From Clostridia bacterium (GTDB lineage Bacteria > Bacillota > Clostridia > Oscillospirales > CAG-382): a DNA stretch of 64,000 nucleotides. The DNA is taken from assembly GCA_017537345.1 (NCBI GenBank), contig JAFYKY010000010.1, positions 173,987-237,986 on the forward strand, written 5' to 3'. Positions 25,871 through 36,719 of the stretch are shown here, piece by piece. The notes below the pieces were generated by a model, which was not told the origin of the DNA, did not search any database, and saw nothing but the letters and a program-made list of their open reading frames with translations. The position numbers and the translations under genes were made by a program. The number at the start of each line of letters is the position of its first letter. Position 1 is the stretch's first letter.

Positions 25871-26179
25871 TTATCTCTTATAATATCGTAATTGTGGGAA
25901 TTCTTTTCCATTTTTGAAAATATAGTATTTTCTTACCGCATTTTGCATAGGGTTATGCTTTGGATTTTCGTGAGGTCGTAAAAGAACAAGTGCATCAAAC
26001 ATTTTATTGTCATCAGCTACAACCGTATCTAAAGAATAACCAATAATGCGTTCTGCAGCATTCGCTTTTGCAATGCGTGATGTGACTGCTTTTTCAGTAA
26101 ATTGTCCTGACTGTTCAAGAAATTCTCTAAAAAGTTTGTCTTGCAATGTTAACAACTCCTTTTTAAACGTATTTATCAA
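25871..26179 (-). CDS. Hypothetical protein of the AT-rich island
   Basis: 102 residues, basic (MINTFKKELLTLQDKLFREF at the start; PHENPKHNPMQNAVRKYYIF near the end). I do not recognise it. Its start lies inside the end of the upstream regulator-like gene (17-bp overlap), so the two are translationally linked. Base composition is clearly more AT-rich than the flanking genes. A two-gene regulator-plus-effector unit, for instance a toxin-antitoxin or host-defence pair, is possible but unproven. Confidence 0.65.
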   Translation of the reverse strand: MINTFKKELLTLQDKLFREFLEQSGQFTEKAVTSRIAKANAAERIIGYSLDTVVADDNKMFDALVLLRPHENPKHNPMQNAVRKYYIFKNGKEFPQLRYYKR

Positions 26180-26855
26180 TAATGCAGTTTAATGCAGATA
26201 AAGCGTTTGCGTATTCTTCATCAGCAGTTAATTCGCTAGGTTTTACCACTGTTTTTCCATTTTCAAAAATAATTTTACCATCAAACATATCGTAAACATA
26301 GTTGTTAATATATTCATTTAATTCATTATATACTTTGTGCTTTCCAAGGTCAAAGTATTCTTTGTTATATGTTCTATAAACATTTGATAATTTTTTTGAA
26401 ATTTCATCATACATATTTTCGGTAAATTCGCATTTATTTCCATTTTTTATATCATCCATGACAAGTTCAAATCCATCTGTCTCTGCAAACTCGTACAGAA
26501 AATCAACAATACTATCATAAATTTTTTTAAGTGCAATCTTCTCTCTATCGCTTATTACAACCATCTTTTTTTCTCCTTCAAATTCAACCAATAGGCTTGT
26601 CAAATCCTTAAGTCCTAAAACCTCGCTAATTCCTTCTATGATTTCCAAACTGCTCGGCCCATTTTTACCATATCGCCAATTACGAACTGCATCTTCTGAA
26701 ATATTTATTTTTCTTGCAATTAACCATTCTATCTCTATTAGCGTCATTCTTTTTTTGTTTTTATATTGTTTTGTTATAACATCAAATTTTTTAGTATCAA
26801 ATTGATAAGATTTATTTTTGTATTCAAAAACTTTTAAATTTTTACTAACACTCAT
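26163..26855 (-). CDS. Helix-turn-helix protein with helical C-terminal domain
   Basis: 230 residues from the ATG at 26855 (GGAGGAG upstream). Residues about 25-75 contain a divergent helix-turn-helix: MTLIEIEWLIARKINISEDA then VRNWRYGKNGPSS. The remaining 150 residues are helical and acidic (IYDSIVDFLYEFAETDGFEL, NEYINNYVYDMFDGK), with no named domain. It is AT-rich and overlaps the following 102-residue gene. Probably acquired relative to its neighbours. Confidence 0.72.
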   Translation of the reverse strand: MSVSKNLKVFEYKNKSYQFDTKKFDVITKQYKNKKRMTLIEIEWLIARKINISEDAVRNWRYGKNGPSSLEIIEGISEVLGLKDLTSLLVEFEGEKKMVVISDREKIALKKIYDSIVDFLYEFAETDGFELVMDDIKNGNKCEFTENMYDEISKKLSNVYRTYNKEYFDLGKHKVYNELNEYINNYVYDMFDGKIIFENGKTVVKPSELTADEEYANALSALNCIIDKYV

Positions 26856-27036
26856 TTTTTCTCCTCCAAAATATATTTCTTGTCTAGACAACCTTATTAT
26901 ACTGATTTCAGAAAGAATCGTCAATGTAGATATAACTTCTACATTTTCTACATTTTTATGGATGTATATTATTTATACAATGATTAAATTTTAAGATATG
27001 ATATTCTTTTTAGCAAAGAGAACAAAACAATATAAA

Positions 27037-27061
27037 GGCACACTTCCTTACGGAGTGTGCC
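27037..27061 (-). terminator. Terminator of the metK/BspA-like operon
   Basis: Stem GGCACACT / AGTGTGCC, read leftward followed by TTTATATTG, immediately after the stop at 27063. Confidence 0.75.
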
Positions 27062-27062
27062 T

Positions 27063-28397
27063 CTACTCGGAGGTTTTTTTATTGTTTTTCTTCTTTTTAA
27101 CAAGTACTATTATAAGCACGACTATGGCGGCGTTTACCAAAAGTCCGCCCACACCCGCAACAACAGCGCAGACAATAATGATCAGCGTTACAGGTGCAAA
27201 AGAGGATGCTTCCTCTTCTGTATCCGGATACACGGGAACGGGAACTTCGATAATAATATCTTCTTCGCTTTCTTCGGGAACAAGTACAGGTATCGTGCCG
27301 TAATAATGCCAACCGCATTGGCAGTAGTACTTTCCTTGTCCTTTCGATTCATAAGTAGGAGGAGTTATTATCTCTATTGAATAGCTGTGACATTCGTTTT
27401 CGCTGCTTTTTCCGCAATCCAAGCAATATCTCCAATGACATTGGCTGTCCATATTATAATCCTCGGAATAGCGGTGGGCCTGTATAGCCTGTTCCCAGAC
27501 ATCGGAATCATATACGTAGCTTATCGTATCTCCCAATATGGTGGTTATTCCGGAAATATCGGTAGCGATACAAGGCACTTGCTGAAGCGTCCTTCCGTCC
27601 AAGACCAAGCTTTCTATTCCCCAAGGAAGTTCTGCTTCCGATTCTTTTACAATCAATCTTATAGCCTCTACCGATTCAACCGTTACCGTTTCTAAGACGT
27701 TGCAAGAGTCAAACGAATCCATATAAAAAGTGGTGACGGATTCGGGAATAACGACGTTTTTCAAAGCGCAAGCCTCGAATGCCTTTTGACCGATAGTGGT
27801 TACTTGGTTACCGATATATGCCTGTTTAAGTCTGAAGCACCGATTAAAGGCGTAATCGCCAATAACCTCAACCCCATCGCTGATAGTAACGCTATTTAAC
27901 ATTTCACAGTTAGCAAAAGCAAAGTAGTCTATTATCTTTACATTACCGGGAATTACCACCGATTCCAACATATTACAGCCGCGAAATGCTTCCCCGCGTA
28001 TTTCAGTGACACCGCTGCCGATTTCCACCGTCATAAGTCTGAAGCAGCCATCGAATGCACTATGACCAATAATAGTAACACTATCGGGAATGACAACGCT
28101 TCTTACGATGGAGTTTTCAAAAGCAGAAGCGGCTATGGTGGTGAGTCCATCCGGCAAAACAATGTTTTCAATTGTTAAGCCGTCCCACGGAAAGCCTATA
28201 AAATACTCTGTCATTTCGCCGTAGCCGTCTATATAGAGAGTTTTCGTTGCGGGATCGTAATTCCAAGTAAGATTTTCCCCGCAGGTGCCGCTTGTTTCTT
28301 CCGCCGCGTCTGCATTAAGGGCACAGAAGGCGAAGATGGAAAGAAGCATCGCCACACAAACAACTATATGTTTTGCCGTTTTACTGATCGCATACAT
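27063..28397 (-). CDS. BspA-like leucine-rich repeat surface protein
   Basis: 444 residues. Signal sequence, then the shared N-terminal block EETSGTCGENLTWNYDPATK, then about seven LRR_5-type repeats (residues 75-245; for example FENSIVRSVVIPDSVTIIGH and FANCEMLNSVTISDGVEVIG). A Cys/His module follows (HWRYCLDCGKSSENECHSY and YYCQCGWHYYG), then a Pro/Glu stretch and a C-terminal membrane helix with a KKKKNNKK tail. It should be anchored in the membrane facing out. The start overlaps the upstream paralogue by 17 bp. BspA-type repeats mediate adhesion in some gut and oral bacteria. Confidence 0.88.
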   Translation of the reverse strand: MYAISKTAKHIVVCVAMLLSIFAFCALNADAAEETSGTCGENLTWNYDPATKTLYIDGYGEMTEYFIGFPWDGLTIENIVLPDGLTTIAASAFENSIVRSVVIPDSVTIIGHSAFDGCFRLMTVEIGSGVTEIRGEAFRGCNMLESVVIPGNVKIIDYFAFANCEMLNSVTISDGVEVIGDYAFNRCFRLKQAYIGNQVTTIGQKAFEACALKNVVIPESVTTFYMDSFDSCNVLETVTVESVEAIRLIVKESEAELPWGIESLVLDGRTLQQVPCIATDISGITTILGDTISYVYDSDVWEQAIQAHRYSEDYNMDSQCHWRYCLDCGKSSENECHSYSIEIITPPTYESKGQGKYYCQCGWHYYGTIPVLVPEESEEDIIIEVPVPVYPDTEEEASSFAPVTLIIIVCAVVAGVGGLLVNAAIVVLIIVLVKKKKNNKKTSE

Positions 28398-29880
28398 TTT
28401 TCGTTTTGCTCCTTTTTCTCTTTACCGCCAATATGAGTCCCGCAACGGAAGCCGCCAAAACCACCAAAACCACTACGGTTATTACGGGGCTGATCTTCAG
28501 AATGGGCAAGACGACGGTGGTGGCATAACCGCATTCGCAGATATCCTGCTTCAAGCCTCGTCTGAAGGGGGTGGAAAACCTTACGATCTTGTAATCCACG
28601 TACTTGTGCAGATCATCGTTGGATTCGTATCCGCACACCGAGCACACGTCGAAATGACCGTATTCATCAAAGGATTGCTCAAGAGTATGGGAAAAAGGAA
28701 ATTCCTTGCCGTCCTGCAGGTTGTATTCGTAATAGGAAACGCCGCGTTTCGTATACACGTTGGCAACGCTTTTGCTCAGGTTTATGCAGGAAATACCTTC
28801 GGTCTTATCACAGGCGAAGTATACGTATTTCAGGGCTTTAAATTCCGTTATATCCCATTCCTTTACCATTTCCGCTATTGCGGAAGCGGAATTAACGTAC
28901 AAAGTTTCGATACTCCAGCCGAATTCCGTATACACGAACCGCTCTACGCCTTCGGGAACTGTAAGAGTTTTTAAAGCGGTGCAATCGCGAAAAGCGCCCG
29001 CGCTCAAAAATGCAAGTCCTTCGTTGAGGGTTACCACGGATAATTTTTCACATTCGGAGAAGGCGAAGTTATTTACTCTTTCGCATCCATTTCCGAAAGT
29101 TACGCGTCTAAGGCTTTTGCACTCCGAAAAAGCGCTCATTTCAATCTCTACCAGAGAATCGGGCAGTTCCAATGACTCGATAGATCCGCACTTTCTGAAG
29201 GCGCTATCTTTTATAATTTCAACACCGTTACCGAAATCGATTTGGAGTAAACCGCAATCGTTGAACGCCCAACGCCCTATTTCGGTTACTGTATCGGGAA
29301 TAGTGATGCTTTCCAGACGGGAACAGCCATCAAAGCAATTTGGGGATATCTTATCGATACCGCTGCCGATACGTACCGATTCCAGATTTTTACAACCGCT
29401 AAACGCGCTGTTTCCAAGCTTTATAACCGTATCGGGAATATCCACGCTTTGAAGTTCGGTGCGAGCAAAGGCATAGGCGCCGATATGCTCCAGATTTCCG
29501 CTTAAACGCAGGCTTTTTAATGCAGTACCCGCAAAAGCACTGTAGCCGATATGCGTAACACCATCGGGTATATAGATATCGTCTATAGGCATATTTTCAA
29601 AAGCGTAATCAGGAATATAGGTAAGGTCAACGGTGAAAACAAGGCTCGTTACCTCTTCGGCGTACACAGACCAAGGGTATTCACCCCGAGCGTAATCCGC
29701 AATAGCGCCGGAGCCGTAGATAACAAGGCTGTTATCCTCGGGATTATAGGTCCAATTCAAGGTTTCGCCGCAAGTGCCGCTTGTTTCTTCCGCCGCGTCT
29801 GCATTAAGGGCGCAGAAGGCGAAGGCGGCAACGAGGACCGACAGAACAACGGTATAAATTATAACGCGTTTTATTTTCAT
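28381..29880 (-). CDS. BspA-like leucine-rich repeat surface protein (paralogue)
   Basis: 499 residues. Same plan as its downstream neighbour: signal sequence, EETSGTCGETLNWTYNPEDN block, about ten LRR_5 repeats (residues 75-320; for example FSGCKNLESVRIGSGIDKIS, FSECKSLRRVTFGNGCERVN), a Cys/His module (HFDVCSVCGYESNDDLHKY, CECGYATT), a C-terminal membrane helix and basic tail. It begins only six bases after the metK stop, with just a weak AGG ahead of the ATG, so it appears to be read through from metK. Confidence 0.88.
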   Translation of the reverse strand: MKIKRVIIYTVVLSVLVAAFAFCALNADAAEETSGTCGETLNWTYNPEDNSLVIYGSGAIADYARGEYPWSVYAEEVTSLVFTVDLTYIPDYAFENMPIDDIYIPDGVTHIGYSAFAGTALKSLRLSGNLEHIGAYAFARTELQSVDIPDTVIKLGNSAFSGCKNLESVRIGSGIDKISPNCFDGCSRLESITIPDTVTEIGRWAFNDCGLLQIDFGNGVEIIKDSAFRKCGSIESLELPDSLVEIEMSAFSECKSLRRVTFGNGCERVNNFAFSECEKLSVVTLNEGLAFLSAGAFRDCTALKTLTVPEGVERFVYTEFGWSIETLYVNSASAIAEMVKEWDITEFKALKYVYFACDKTEGISCINLSKSVANVYTKRGVSYYEYNLQDGKEFPFSHTLEQSFDEYGHFDVCSVCGYESNDDLHKYVDYKIVRFSTPFRRGLKQDICECGYATTVVLPILKISPVITVVVLVVLAASVAGLILAVKRKRSKTKNVCDQ

Positions 29881-29886
29881 ATACGT

Positions 29887-31065
29887 TTAACCTATTTTTG
29901 CGGCGATAAGGTCCGCAAGGTCGGTTTCTTCCCACTTAACGCCAAGGTCCTCTCTGCCGAAGTGGCCGTAGGAGGAAAGGGCGGTATACTGGGGACGGCG
30001 GAGGTCAAGACGCTCTATAATAGCGGCGGGACGGAGGTCCACTACCTCTTTAAGCAGGTTTGCAATAACTTCGTCGCTAACCTTGCCGGTGCCGAAGGTA
30101 TCTACCAGAACGGAAAGGGGCTTTGCCACGCCGATAGCGTACGCAAGCTGAATCTCGCAACGCTTTGCGATACCGGATGCAACCACGTTCTTTGCAAGAT
30201 AACGGCACATATATGCCGCAGAGCGGTCTACCTTTGTGGGGTCCTTGCCGGAGAATGCGCCGCCGCCGTGGCGTGCGTAACCGCCGTAGGTATCTACGAT
30301 TATCTTTCTGCCGGTGAGACCGCTGTCCCCGTGAGGACCGCCTACAACAAAGCGTCCCGTGGGGTTTATGTATATTTTTGTGTTTTCATCAAGCAAATTT
30401 GCAGGGATAATTGCGCGGATAACCTCTTTTTCGAGAAGAACGCGCAAGAAATCAAGGTCGGTATCCTCGGAATGCTGGGTGGAAACTACAACGGAATCCA
30501 CACGCACGGGGATATCGTCCTCGTACTGAACGGTTACCTGAGTCTTTCCGTCGGGGTAAAGCCCTTTAATAATTCCCTGCTTTCTTACCTCGGTAAGACG
30601 GTATGCAAGGCGGTGGGCAAGATATATGGGAAGGGGCATAAGGGTTTCGGTTTCGTCGCAGGCGTAGCCGAACATCATACCCTGATCGCCCGCGCCGGTA
30701 TCGTACTCGCTGTCGTCTTCACCGGTCTTGGATTCAAGAGATCTGTCTACACCCATAGCAATATCGGGGGACTGCTTATCCAGAGAGGTGAGCACGGAGC
30801 AGGTGTCGCAATCGAAGCCCATTTTCGCTCTGTCAAAGCCGATCTCGCGAACGGCGTTTCTTGCGATAGCGGGAATATCCACCTGAGCGGTGGTGGTTAT
30901 TTCACCCATAACCAGAACAAGACCGGTGGTGCAGGCGGTTTCGCAAGCTACACGGGCAGTAGGATCCTGTGCAAGGATAGCGTCAAGCACGCTATCGGAA
31001 ATGCGGTCGCACACTTTATCGGGATGTCCCTCGGTTACGGATTCGCTGGAAAAATATTTTACCAT
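29887..31065 (-). CDS. metK: S-adenosylmethionine synthetase
   Basis: 392 residues from the ATG at 31065, preceded by AAGGAAG; an in-frame ATG nine codons upstream has no ribosome site. Hallmarks: [20 protein letters not shown] at the start, the [13 protein letters not shown] hexapeptide region and the [19 protein letters not shown] phosphate-binding motif. It makes S-adenosylmethionine from methionine and ATP. A SAM-I riboswitch with terminator lies just upstream, so expression should fall when SAM is plentiful. Two BspA-like surface protein genes follow closely. Confidence 0.97.
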   Translation of the reverse strand: MVKYFSSESVTEGHPDKVCDRISDSVLDAILAQDPTARVACETACTTGLVLVMGEITTTAQVDIPAIARNAVREIGFDRAKMGFDCDTCSVLTSLDKQSPDIAMGVDRSLESKTGEDDSEYDTGAGDQGMMFGYACDETETLMPLPIYLAHRLAYRLTEVRKQGIIKGLYPDGKTQVTVQYEDDIPVRVDSVVVSTQHSEDTDLDFLRVLLEKEVIRAIIPANLLDENTKIYINPTGRFVVGGPHGDSGLTGRKIIVDTYGGYARHGGGAFSGKDPTKVDRSAAYMCRYLAKNVVASGIAKRCEIQLAYAIGVAKPLSVLVDTFGTGKVSDEVIANLLKEVVDLRPAAIIERLDLRRPQYTALSSYGHFGREDLGVKWEETDLADLIAAKIG

Positions 31066-31102
31066 AATTTTACTTCCTTTCTTTTTTACCACAAGAACAA
31101 CA

Positions 31103-31252
31103 AAAAACGCCTTGCGAGAAGGCGTTTTGAAAAATCTTGCGGCTTCTCATCTTCGAAATTTCTTTCACTGATTTAACACCTTGCTTAAAGCTTTCGCTCA
31201 CGCAGGTTGTCGGGCTTCGCAGGGCAGTTCCCTCCACCACTCTTGATGATAC
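31103..31252 (-). promoter_or_regulatory. SAM-I riboswitch (S-box) with terminator
   Basis: Read leftward from 31252, the conserved blocks appear in order: ATCAAGAGTGGTGGAGGGA, then ACTGCCCTGCGAAGCCCGAC, AACCTGCG, a P3-like AAGCTTTAAGC, AAGGTGTTAAATC, and the closing GAAGATGAGAAG (ending near 31143). The expression platform is the hairpin AACGCCTT-CTCG-CAAGGCGTT plus a T-run at 31103-31129. Known behaviour of S-boxes: SAM binding favours termination. It directly precedes metK. Confidence 0.95.
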
Positions 31253-31274
31253 TCTATTTATTTTTAGCGGAGAT

Positions 31275-31303
31275 ATAATAACATAAAATCCGCGGTTTGT
31301 CAA
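31275..31303 (-). promoter_or_regulatory. Promoter of the metK transcript
   Basis: Read leftward: TTGACA (31298-31303), 17-bp spacer, TATTAT (31275-31280), just after the ribU stop and about 20 bp before the SAM-I aptamer. Confidence 0.8.
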
Positions 31304-31306
31304 GGT

Positions 31307-31912
31307 TTATTTGAATTTTTTGAATATGGGGGACAAGGGTTTGTATATCAGCAACGCTATGAGTACGGACAGCATATATTTTGCAAAGGTAAAGGGCAGG
31401 TTGAAGACGAGCAGGACTTCAGTAAGTCCGAAATTCGTGCCGAAGATGACGTTATACGTATCCAAGAGCGGTTCGACCTGACCGCCGAAGAAAACCCCGA
31501 TATAAAAGGGATAGGTTATGATCATATTCACGGGGAAGGACACAACAGCGCCCGCCGCCGCGCCCACGGAACCGCCGATGAATGCGCCGGATTTTGTATG
31601 GCGGTATTTATATATAAGTCCTGCAGGGACAACGAAAGCCACGCCCATAAGCCCGTTTGCCAGTTCGCCGATACCGCCGGTGGTAGTGAAGGCAAAGTGA
31701 ACGATATTTTTTATAATACACACTATTCCGCCCCAGACAGGACCTGCCGTAAATGCGGTAAGCAGGGCGGGAAGGTCGGAAAAATCCAATACTATAAACT
31801 CCGGAATGAGAAAAGGCAAGGATATTTCGAAAATCGGAAGCTGTAAAACCACCGATATCGCCGACATTATTCCGCAAAGACAAAGAGAGAGTAAGTATTT
31901 TTTGCTTTTCAT
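31307..31912 (-). CDS. ribU: ECF transporter S component, riboflavin (RibU-like)
   Basis: 201 residues with about six membrane segments. The block FIVLDFSDLPALLTAFTAGP followed by GGIVCIIKNIVHF matches the riboflavin-binding ECF S components (RibU), and the conserved FDxSDLP-like motif is intact. It would work with a shared EcfAAT module encoded elsewhere. An FMN riboswitch immediately upstream supports the riboflavin assignment independently. Ribosome site is weak (CGAGG) and lies right after a hairpin, so translation may also be controlled. Confidence 0.92.
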   Translation of the reverse strand: MKSKKYLLSLCLCGIMSAISVVLQLPIFEISLPFLIPEFIVLDFSDLPALLTAFTAGPVWGGIVCIIKNIVHFAFTTTGGIGELANGLMGVAFVVPAGLIYKYRHTKSGAFIGGSVGAAAGAVVSFPVNMIITYPFYIGVFFGGQVEPLLDTYNVIFGTNFGLTEVLLVFNLPFTFAKYMLSVLIALLIYKPLSPIFKKFK

Positions 31913-31936
31913 AAAAACCTCGAAAAATAAAGCCCC

Positions 31937-31957
31937 GATAAAAATTATCGGGGTGTT
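31937..31957. terminator. Second hairpin in the ribU leader
   Basis: Perfect stem CCCCGATAA / TTATCGGGG, read leftward followed by CTTTATTTTT and then the ribU ribosome site. A second terminator or a sequestering hairpin downstream of the FMN riboswitch platform. Confidence 0.6.
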
Positions 31958-31969
31958 TTTTGTAAAAAC

Positions 31970-32118
31970 AACGCCCCCAGAAACTCTGGGGGCGCATATT
32001 TTTGCATTTTTGCTTCTTTTATCCGGACTCTAACCGTCGGTACGGGAATTCCACCCGTTCGTGCCTTTCGGCTCGCGGACTTTAACCGCCGGTAGGGAAT
32101 TACACCCTGCCCCGAAGC
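31970..32118 (-). promoter_or_regulatory. FMN riboswitch (RFN element) with terminator
   Basis: Read leftward from 32118: GCTTCGGGGCAGGGTGTAAT then TCCCTACCGGCGGT, TCCGCGAGCC, CGGGTGGAATTCCCGTACCG then ACGGTTAGAGTCCGGA, and closing AGAAGC at 32012. These are the canonical RFN blocks with the closing stem GCTTC/GAAGC. A terminator hairpin CGCCCCCAG / CTGGGGGCG with T-run follows at 31972-31994. FMN binding should terminate transcription into ribU. It begins only 23 bp after the tuf stop. Confidence 0.97.
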
Positions 32119-32141
32119 TTAATATATTAAGTTATATTAAC

Positions 32142-33347
<1,206 letters not shown>

Positions 33348-33413
33348 TGTTATTCCTCCAAAAAATGTGTCTTTTTATTTTTTATTTTTATTTTATTTGT
33401 TCGCACATAATTT

Positions 33414-33441
33414 ATTATATAAAAAATTACGCGCTTGTCAA
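33414..33441 (-). promoter_or_regulatory. Promoter in front of tuf
   Basis: Read leftward: TTGACA (33436-33441), 16-bp spacer, TATAAT (33414-33419), located between fusA and tuf. Confidence 0.82.
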
Positions 33442-33456
33442 GTTTTTTTATAAAAA

Positions 33457-35544
33457 TTACTTGTTTCTGCCGAAGCCTTTTTCAGCGAAAAGCTGTTCGC
33501 TTATGGACTTGGGCACTTCTGCATAGTGGCTGGGCTCCATGCTGTAGTTTGCTCTGCCCTGAGTTGCGGAACGCATTGCGGTAGCGTAACCGAACATGTT
33601 GGAAAGAGGAACTTCTGCATTTACTTCGCTGCCGGATGCAGTCTGCTCCATACCGAGAATGGAACCTCTGCGGGAGGTAAGGTCGCCAAGGATCGCGCCC
33701 ATGTAATCATCGGGAGTGATAACGGTAACCTTCATTATAGGCTCGGTAAGAACGGGGTCTGCCTTCTTCATCGCTTCCTTGAACGCCATAGAACCTGCGA
33801 TCTTGAACGCGATTTCGGAAGAGTCTACTTCGTGGAAAGAACCACCGGTAAGGGTAGCCTTAACATCCAGTACGTTGTATCCTGCGAGAACACCGTTGAG
33901 CATTGCGCCGCGGATACCTTCGTCAACAGCGGGAATGTATTCCTTGGGAATATCACCGCCGGTAACCTTATTGATAAATTCGTAGCCCTTGCCGTTTTCG
34001 TTGGGTTCGATAGTAAGCTTAACGTGAGCGTACTGACCCTTACCGCCGGACTGACGTACAAACTTGGTGTCTGCGCTTGCTTCGCGGCGGATAGCTTCGC
34101 GGTAGGAAACCTGAGGCTTACCTACGTTTGCTTCTACCTTGAATTCACGGAGAAGTCTGTCTACGATAATTTCCAGGTGCAACTCACCCATACCTGCGAT
34201 GATGGTCTGTCCGGTTTCTTCATCGGTATAAGCCTTGAAGGTAGGATCTTCTTCAGCCAGCTTGCCGAGAGCGATAGACATCTTTTCTTCGCCTGCTTTG
34301 GTCTTGGGTTCGATAGCAACGCGGATAACGGGTTCGGGGAACTGCATGGATTCCAGGATTACAGCCTTGTTTTCATCGCAGAGGGTATCACCGGTGGTAG
34401 TGTTCTTAAGACCAACTACTGCAACGATATCACCTGCATGGGCTTCATCCAGATCCTCTCTGTGGTTCGCGTGCATAAGCACGATACGTCCGATTCTTTC
34501 ACGCTTGCCCTTAACAGAGTTATATACTGCGGTACCGGATTTGAGGACACCGGAGTATATACGTGTGAAGCAAAGTCTTCCAACGTAAGGGTCGGTCATA
34601 ATCTTGAAGCCGAGCGCGGAGAATGCTTCGTCATCGGAAGCGAGACGTACGGTTTCTTCCTCGGTCTCTACGTCGATACCCTTGATAGCGGGGATATCGA
34701 GAGGAGAAGGAAGATAATCTACAACTGCATCCAGAAGCTTCTGAACGCCCTTGTTCTTATAGGAAGTACCGCAAACTACGGGAACCATATCGTTTGCTAT
34801 GGTAGCCGCACGGATAGCCGCCTTAAGCTTTGCTTCGGGAACGGGCTCCTCTTCAAGAACGAGTTCCATGATCTCTTCGTCGAAATCGGAAACGTTTTCA
34901 AGAAGGTTTGCACGGTATTCTTCTGCCTTATCTGCCATATCTGCGGGGATGTCCTGTTCGAGAACGTCGGTACCGAGATCGTTGGTATAGATATAAGCCT
35001 TCATTTTTACAAGGTCGATAATTCCCTTGAAATCTGCTTCAGCACCGATAGGAAGCTGAAGAGGAACTGCGTTGGCGTTGAGACGCTCGTGCATCATTTC
35101 CACAACGCGGTAGAAGTTTGCACCGGTAACGTCCATCTTGTTGATATACGCCATACGGGGAACCTTGTATTTATCAGCCTGACGCCATACGGTTTCAGAC
35201 TGGGGTTCGACACCGCCCTTTGCACAAAGAACCGTAACCGAACCGTCGAGTACGCGGAGCGAACGCTCAACTTCAACAGTAAAGTCAACGTGGCCGGGGG
35301 TATCAATTATATTGATGCGGTGGTCTTTCCAGTAGCAGGTGGTAGCTGCGGAGGTAATGGTTATACCTCTTTCCTGCTCCTGCTCCATCCAGTCCATGGT
35401 GGCAGCGCCCTCATGTGTTTCGCCGAGTCTGTGTGTCTTTCCGGTATAGAAAAGTATACGTTCGGTCGTAGTGGTCTTACCTGCATCTATATGAGCCATT
35501 ATGCCGATATTGCGGTAACGCTCAAGCGGGTATGTCCTTGCCAT
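33457..35544 (-). CDS. fusA: Translation elongation factor G
   Basis: 695 residues, the usual length. G1 [15 protein letters not shown] (residues 17-31), [13 protein letters not shown] switch region, G3 DTPGHVDF, G4 NKMD, and the domain IV/V landmarks ([31 protein letters not shown]). It catalyses GTP-dependent translocation and, with RRF, ribosome recycling. Second-last gene of the str operon; rpsG is 27 bp upstream. Confidence 0.99.
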   Translation of the reverse strand: MARTYPLERYRNIGIMAHIDAGKTTTTERILFYTGKTHRLGETHEGAATMDWMEQEQERGITITSAATTCYWKDHRINIIDTPGHVDFTVEVERSLRVLDGSVTVLCAKGGVEPQSETVWRQADKYKVPRMAYINKMDVTGANFYRVVEMMHERLNANAVPLQLPIGAEADFKGIIDLVKMKAYIYTNDLGTDVLEQDIPADMADKAEEYRANLLENVSDFDEEIMELVLEEEPVPEAKLKAAIRAATIANDMVPVVCGTSYKNKGVQKLLDAVVDYLPSPLDIPAIKGIDVETEEETVRLASDDEAFSALGFKIMTDPYVGRLCFTRIYSGVLKSGTAVYNSVKGKRERIGRIVLMHANHREDLDEAHAGDIVAVVGLKNTTTGDTLCDENKAVILESMQFPEPVIRVAIEPKTKAGEEKMSIALGKLAEEDPTFKAYTDEETGQTIIAGMGELHLEIIVDRLLREFKVEANVGKPQVSYREAIRREASADTKFVRQSGGKGQYAHVKLTIEPNENGKGYEFINKVTGGDIPKEYIPAVDEGIRGAMLNGVLAGYNVLDVKATLTGGSFHEVDSSEIAFKIAGSMAFKEAMKKADPVLTEPIMKVTVITPDDYMGAILGDLTSRRGSILGMEQTASGSEVNAEVPLSNMFGYATAMRSATQGRANYSMEPSHYAEVPKSISEQLFAEKGFGRNK

Positions 35545-35571
35545 AAATTTCTCCTTTGAGATTTGGTAAAA

Positions 35572-36042
35572 TTACCATCTGTAGTGTGCAAAAGCCTTGT
35601 TTGCTTCTGCCATTCTGTGCATATCGTCTTTTCTCTTTACAGAGCCGCCGGTGCTGTTTACAGCATCCATAATTTCCGCAGCGAGACGCTCGGACATGGT
35701 ACGTTCGCCTCTTTGTCTTGCGAAATTAACCAGCCAGCGGAGACCAAGTGTCTGTCTTCTCTCGGGGCGTACTTCCATAGGAACCTGATAGTTGGAACCG
35801 CCGCGGCGAACCGCCTTAACCTCGAGTTCGGGCATTACATTGTTGAGAGCCTTCTGGAACTGTTCCAGTGCGTTTGCGCCGGTCTTGTTTTCTACGATTG
35901 CGAATGCATCGTAAACGATCTTCTGGGCTACACCCTTCTTACCGTCAAGCATTACGTTGTTTACCAGCTTGGTAACAAGCACGGAATTGTAGATAGGATC
36001 AGGCAGAACTTCTCTCTTGAATCCATGTACTCTTCTGGGCAC
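35572..36042 (-). CDS. rpsG: 30S ribosomal protein S7
   Basis: 156 residues when started at the GTG at 36042, which is preceded by AAGGAGG with good spacing; this gives the family's standard length, whereas the ATG six codons upstream overlaps the ribosome site itself. The N-terminus then reads [20 protein letters not shown] and the core contains [21 protein letters not shown]7 nucleates the 30S head by binding 16S rRNA. In the str operon after rpsL. Confidence 0.97.
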   Translation of the reverse strand: MPRRVHGFKREVLPDPIYNSVLVTKLVNNVMLDGKKGVAQKIVYDAFAIVENKTGANALEQFQKALNNVMPELEVKAVRRGGSNYQVPMEVRPERRQTLGLRWLVNFARQRGERTMSERLAAEIMDAVNSTGGSVKRKDDMHRMAEANKAFAHYRW

Positions 36043-36263
36043 TTTACTTCCCTCCTTCATAAAGATAGCGTATTTTACGCTTATGAGTTCACAGGTACTC
36101 GAAAATTACTTCCGTCAGTGCTCTAAATCTATATTAATACGGTTTTATACCGTCGAACATTTCATTATAAGCACGAACAAAAAGAATATTTCTTTCCGTT
36201 TGTTTTTACCGCATGTTTTTTAAGCTGTCCTATGCGGATAAAGGACTAAAGAAAGCAAAGATT

Positions 36264-36677
36264 TTATTTCTTTGCAGCCTTTGCGCCGTACTTGGAACGG
36301 CTCTGGTTTCTCTTGGCAACGCCCTGGGTATCAAGCTTACCGCGAATGATGTGGTAACGTACACCGGGAAGGTCCTTTACTCTGCCGCCGCGGATAAGAA
36401 CCACGGAGTGTTCCTGCAGGTTGTGACCGATACCGGGAATGTAGCCCCATACTTCGATACCGTTGGTAAGTCTTACTCTGGCAACCTTTCTCTGTGCGGA
36501 GTTAGGCTTCTTAGGAGTCTTGATAGCAACCTTGGTGCAAACGCCTCTCTTCTGAGGGTTGGGGTTATTTACGGTAACCTTGCGAATGCTGTTGATGTTG
36601 CTGTGCAGTGCGGGGGACTTGGACTTATAGGTCTTGTCCTGTCTGCCGTGCTTTACCAGCTGATTGAATGTAGGCAC
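36264..36677 (-). CDS. rpsL: 30S ribosomal protein S12
   Basis: 137 residues. The decoding-site motifs TPKKPNSA (K56/K57, equivalent to E. coli K43/K44) and [15 protein letters not shown] are wild type, predicting streptomycin sensitivity at this locus. A 13-residue insertion (after [19 protein letters not shown]) relative to E. coli is typical of Gram-positive S12. The hydroxylation-type loop [17 protein letters not shown] is present. Preceded by a promoter embedded in the terminator of the rpo operon. Confidence 0.98.
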   Translation of the reverse strand: MPTFNQLVKHGRQDKTYKSKSPALHSNINSIRKVTVNNPNPQKRGVCTKVAIKTPKKPNSAQRKVARVRLTNGIEVWGYIPGIGHNLQEHSVVLIRGGRVKDLPGVRYHIIRGKLDTQGVAKRNQSRSKYGAKAAKK

Positions 36678-36719
36678 TCTTTTGTTTCCTCCTTTCCGGA
36701 AAACTTAAACATTTCTTAA

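Noticed and set aside
25871..26855. Prophage or integrative element
   Set aside because: No integrase, capsid, terminase or attachment repeats are seen; only two small genes with deviant composition.
27063..29880. Repeats that might look like a CRISPR or tandem DNA array
   Set aside because: They are protein-level leucine-rich repeats in coding frames without constant DNA repeats or spacers. No CRISPR array is visible in the window.
31065..31092. metK start at 31092
   Set aside because: It would add nine residues not found in MetK and has no ribosome site; ATG at 31065 follows AAGGAAG.
29551..31176. A 541-codon plus-strand frame
   Set aside because: Antisense of metK and the BspA-like gene; metK on the other strand is unambiguous.
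33526..35559. Long plus-strand frames opposite fusA, tuf, rpoC and rpoB (for example 37486-39579, 40601-42448)
   Set aside because: All mirror highly expressed, strongly codon-biased genes on the minus strand and match no family.
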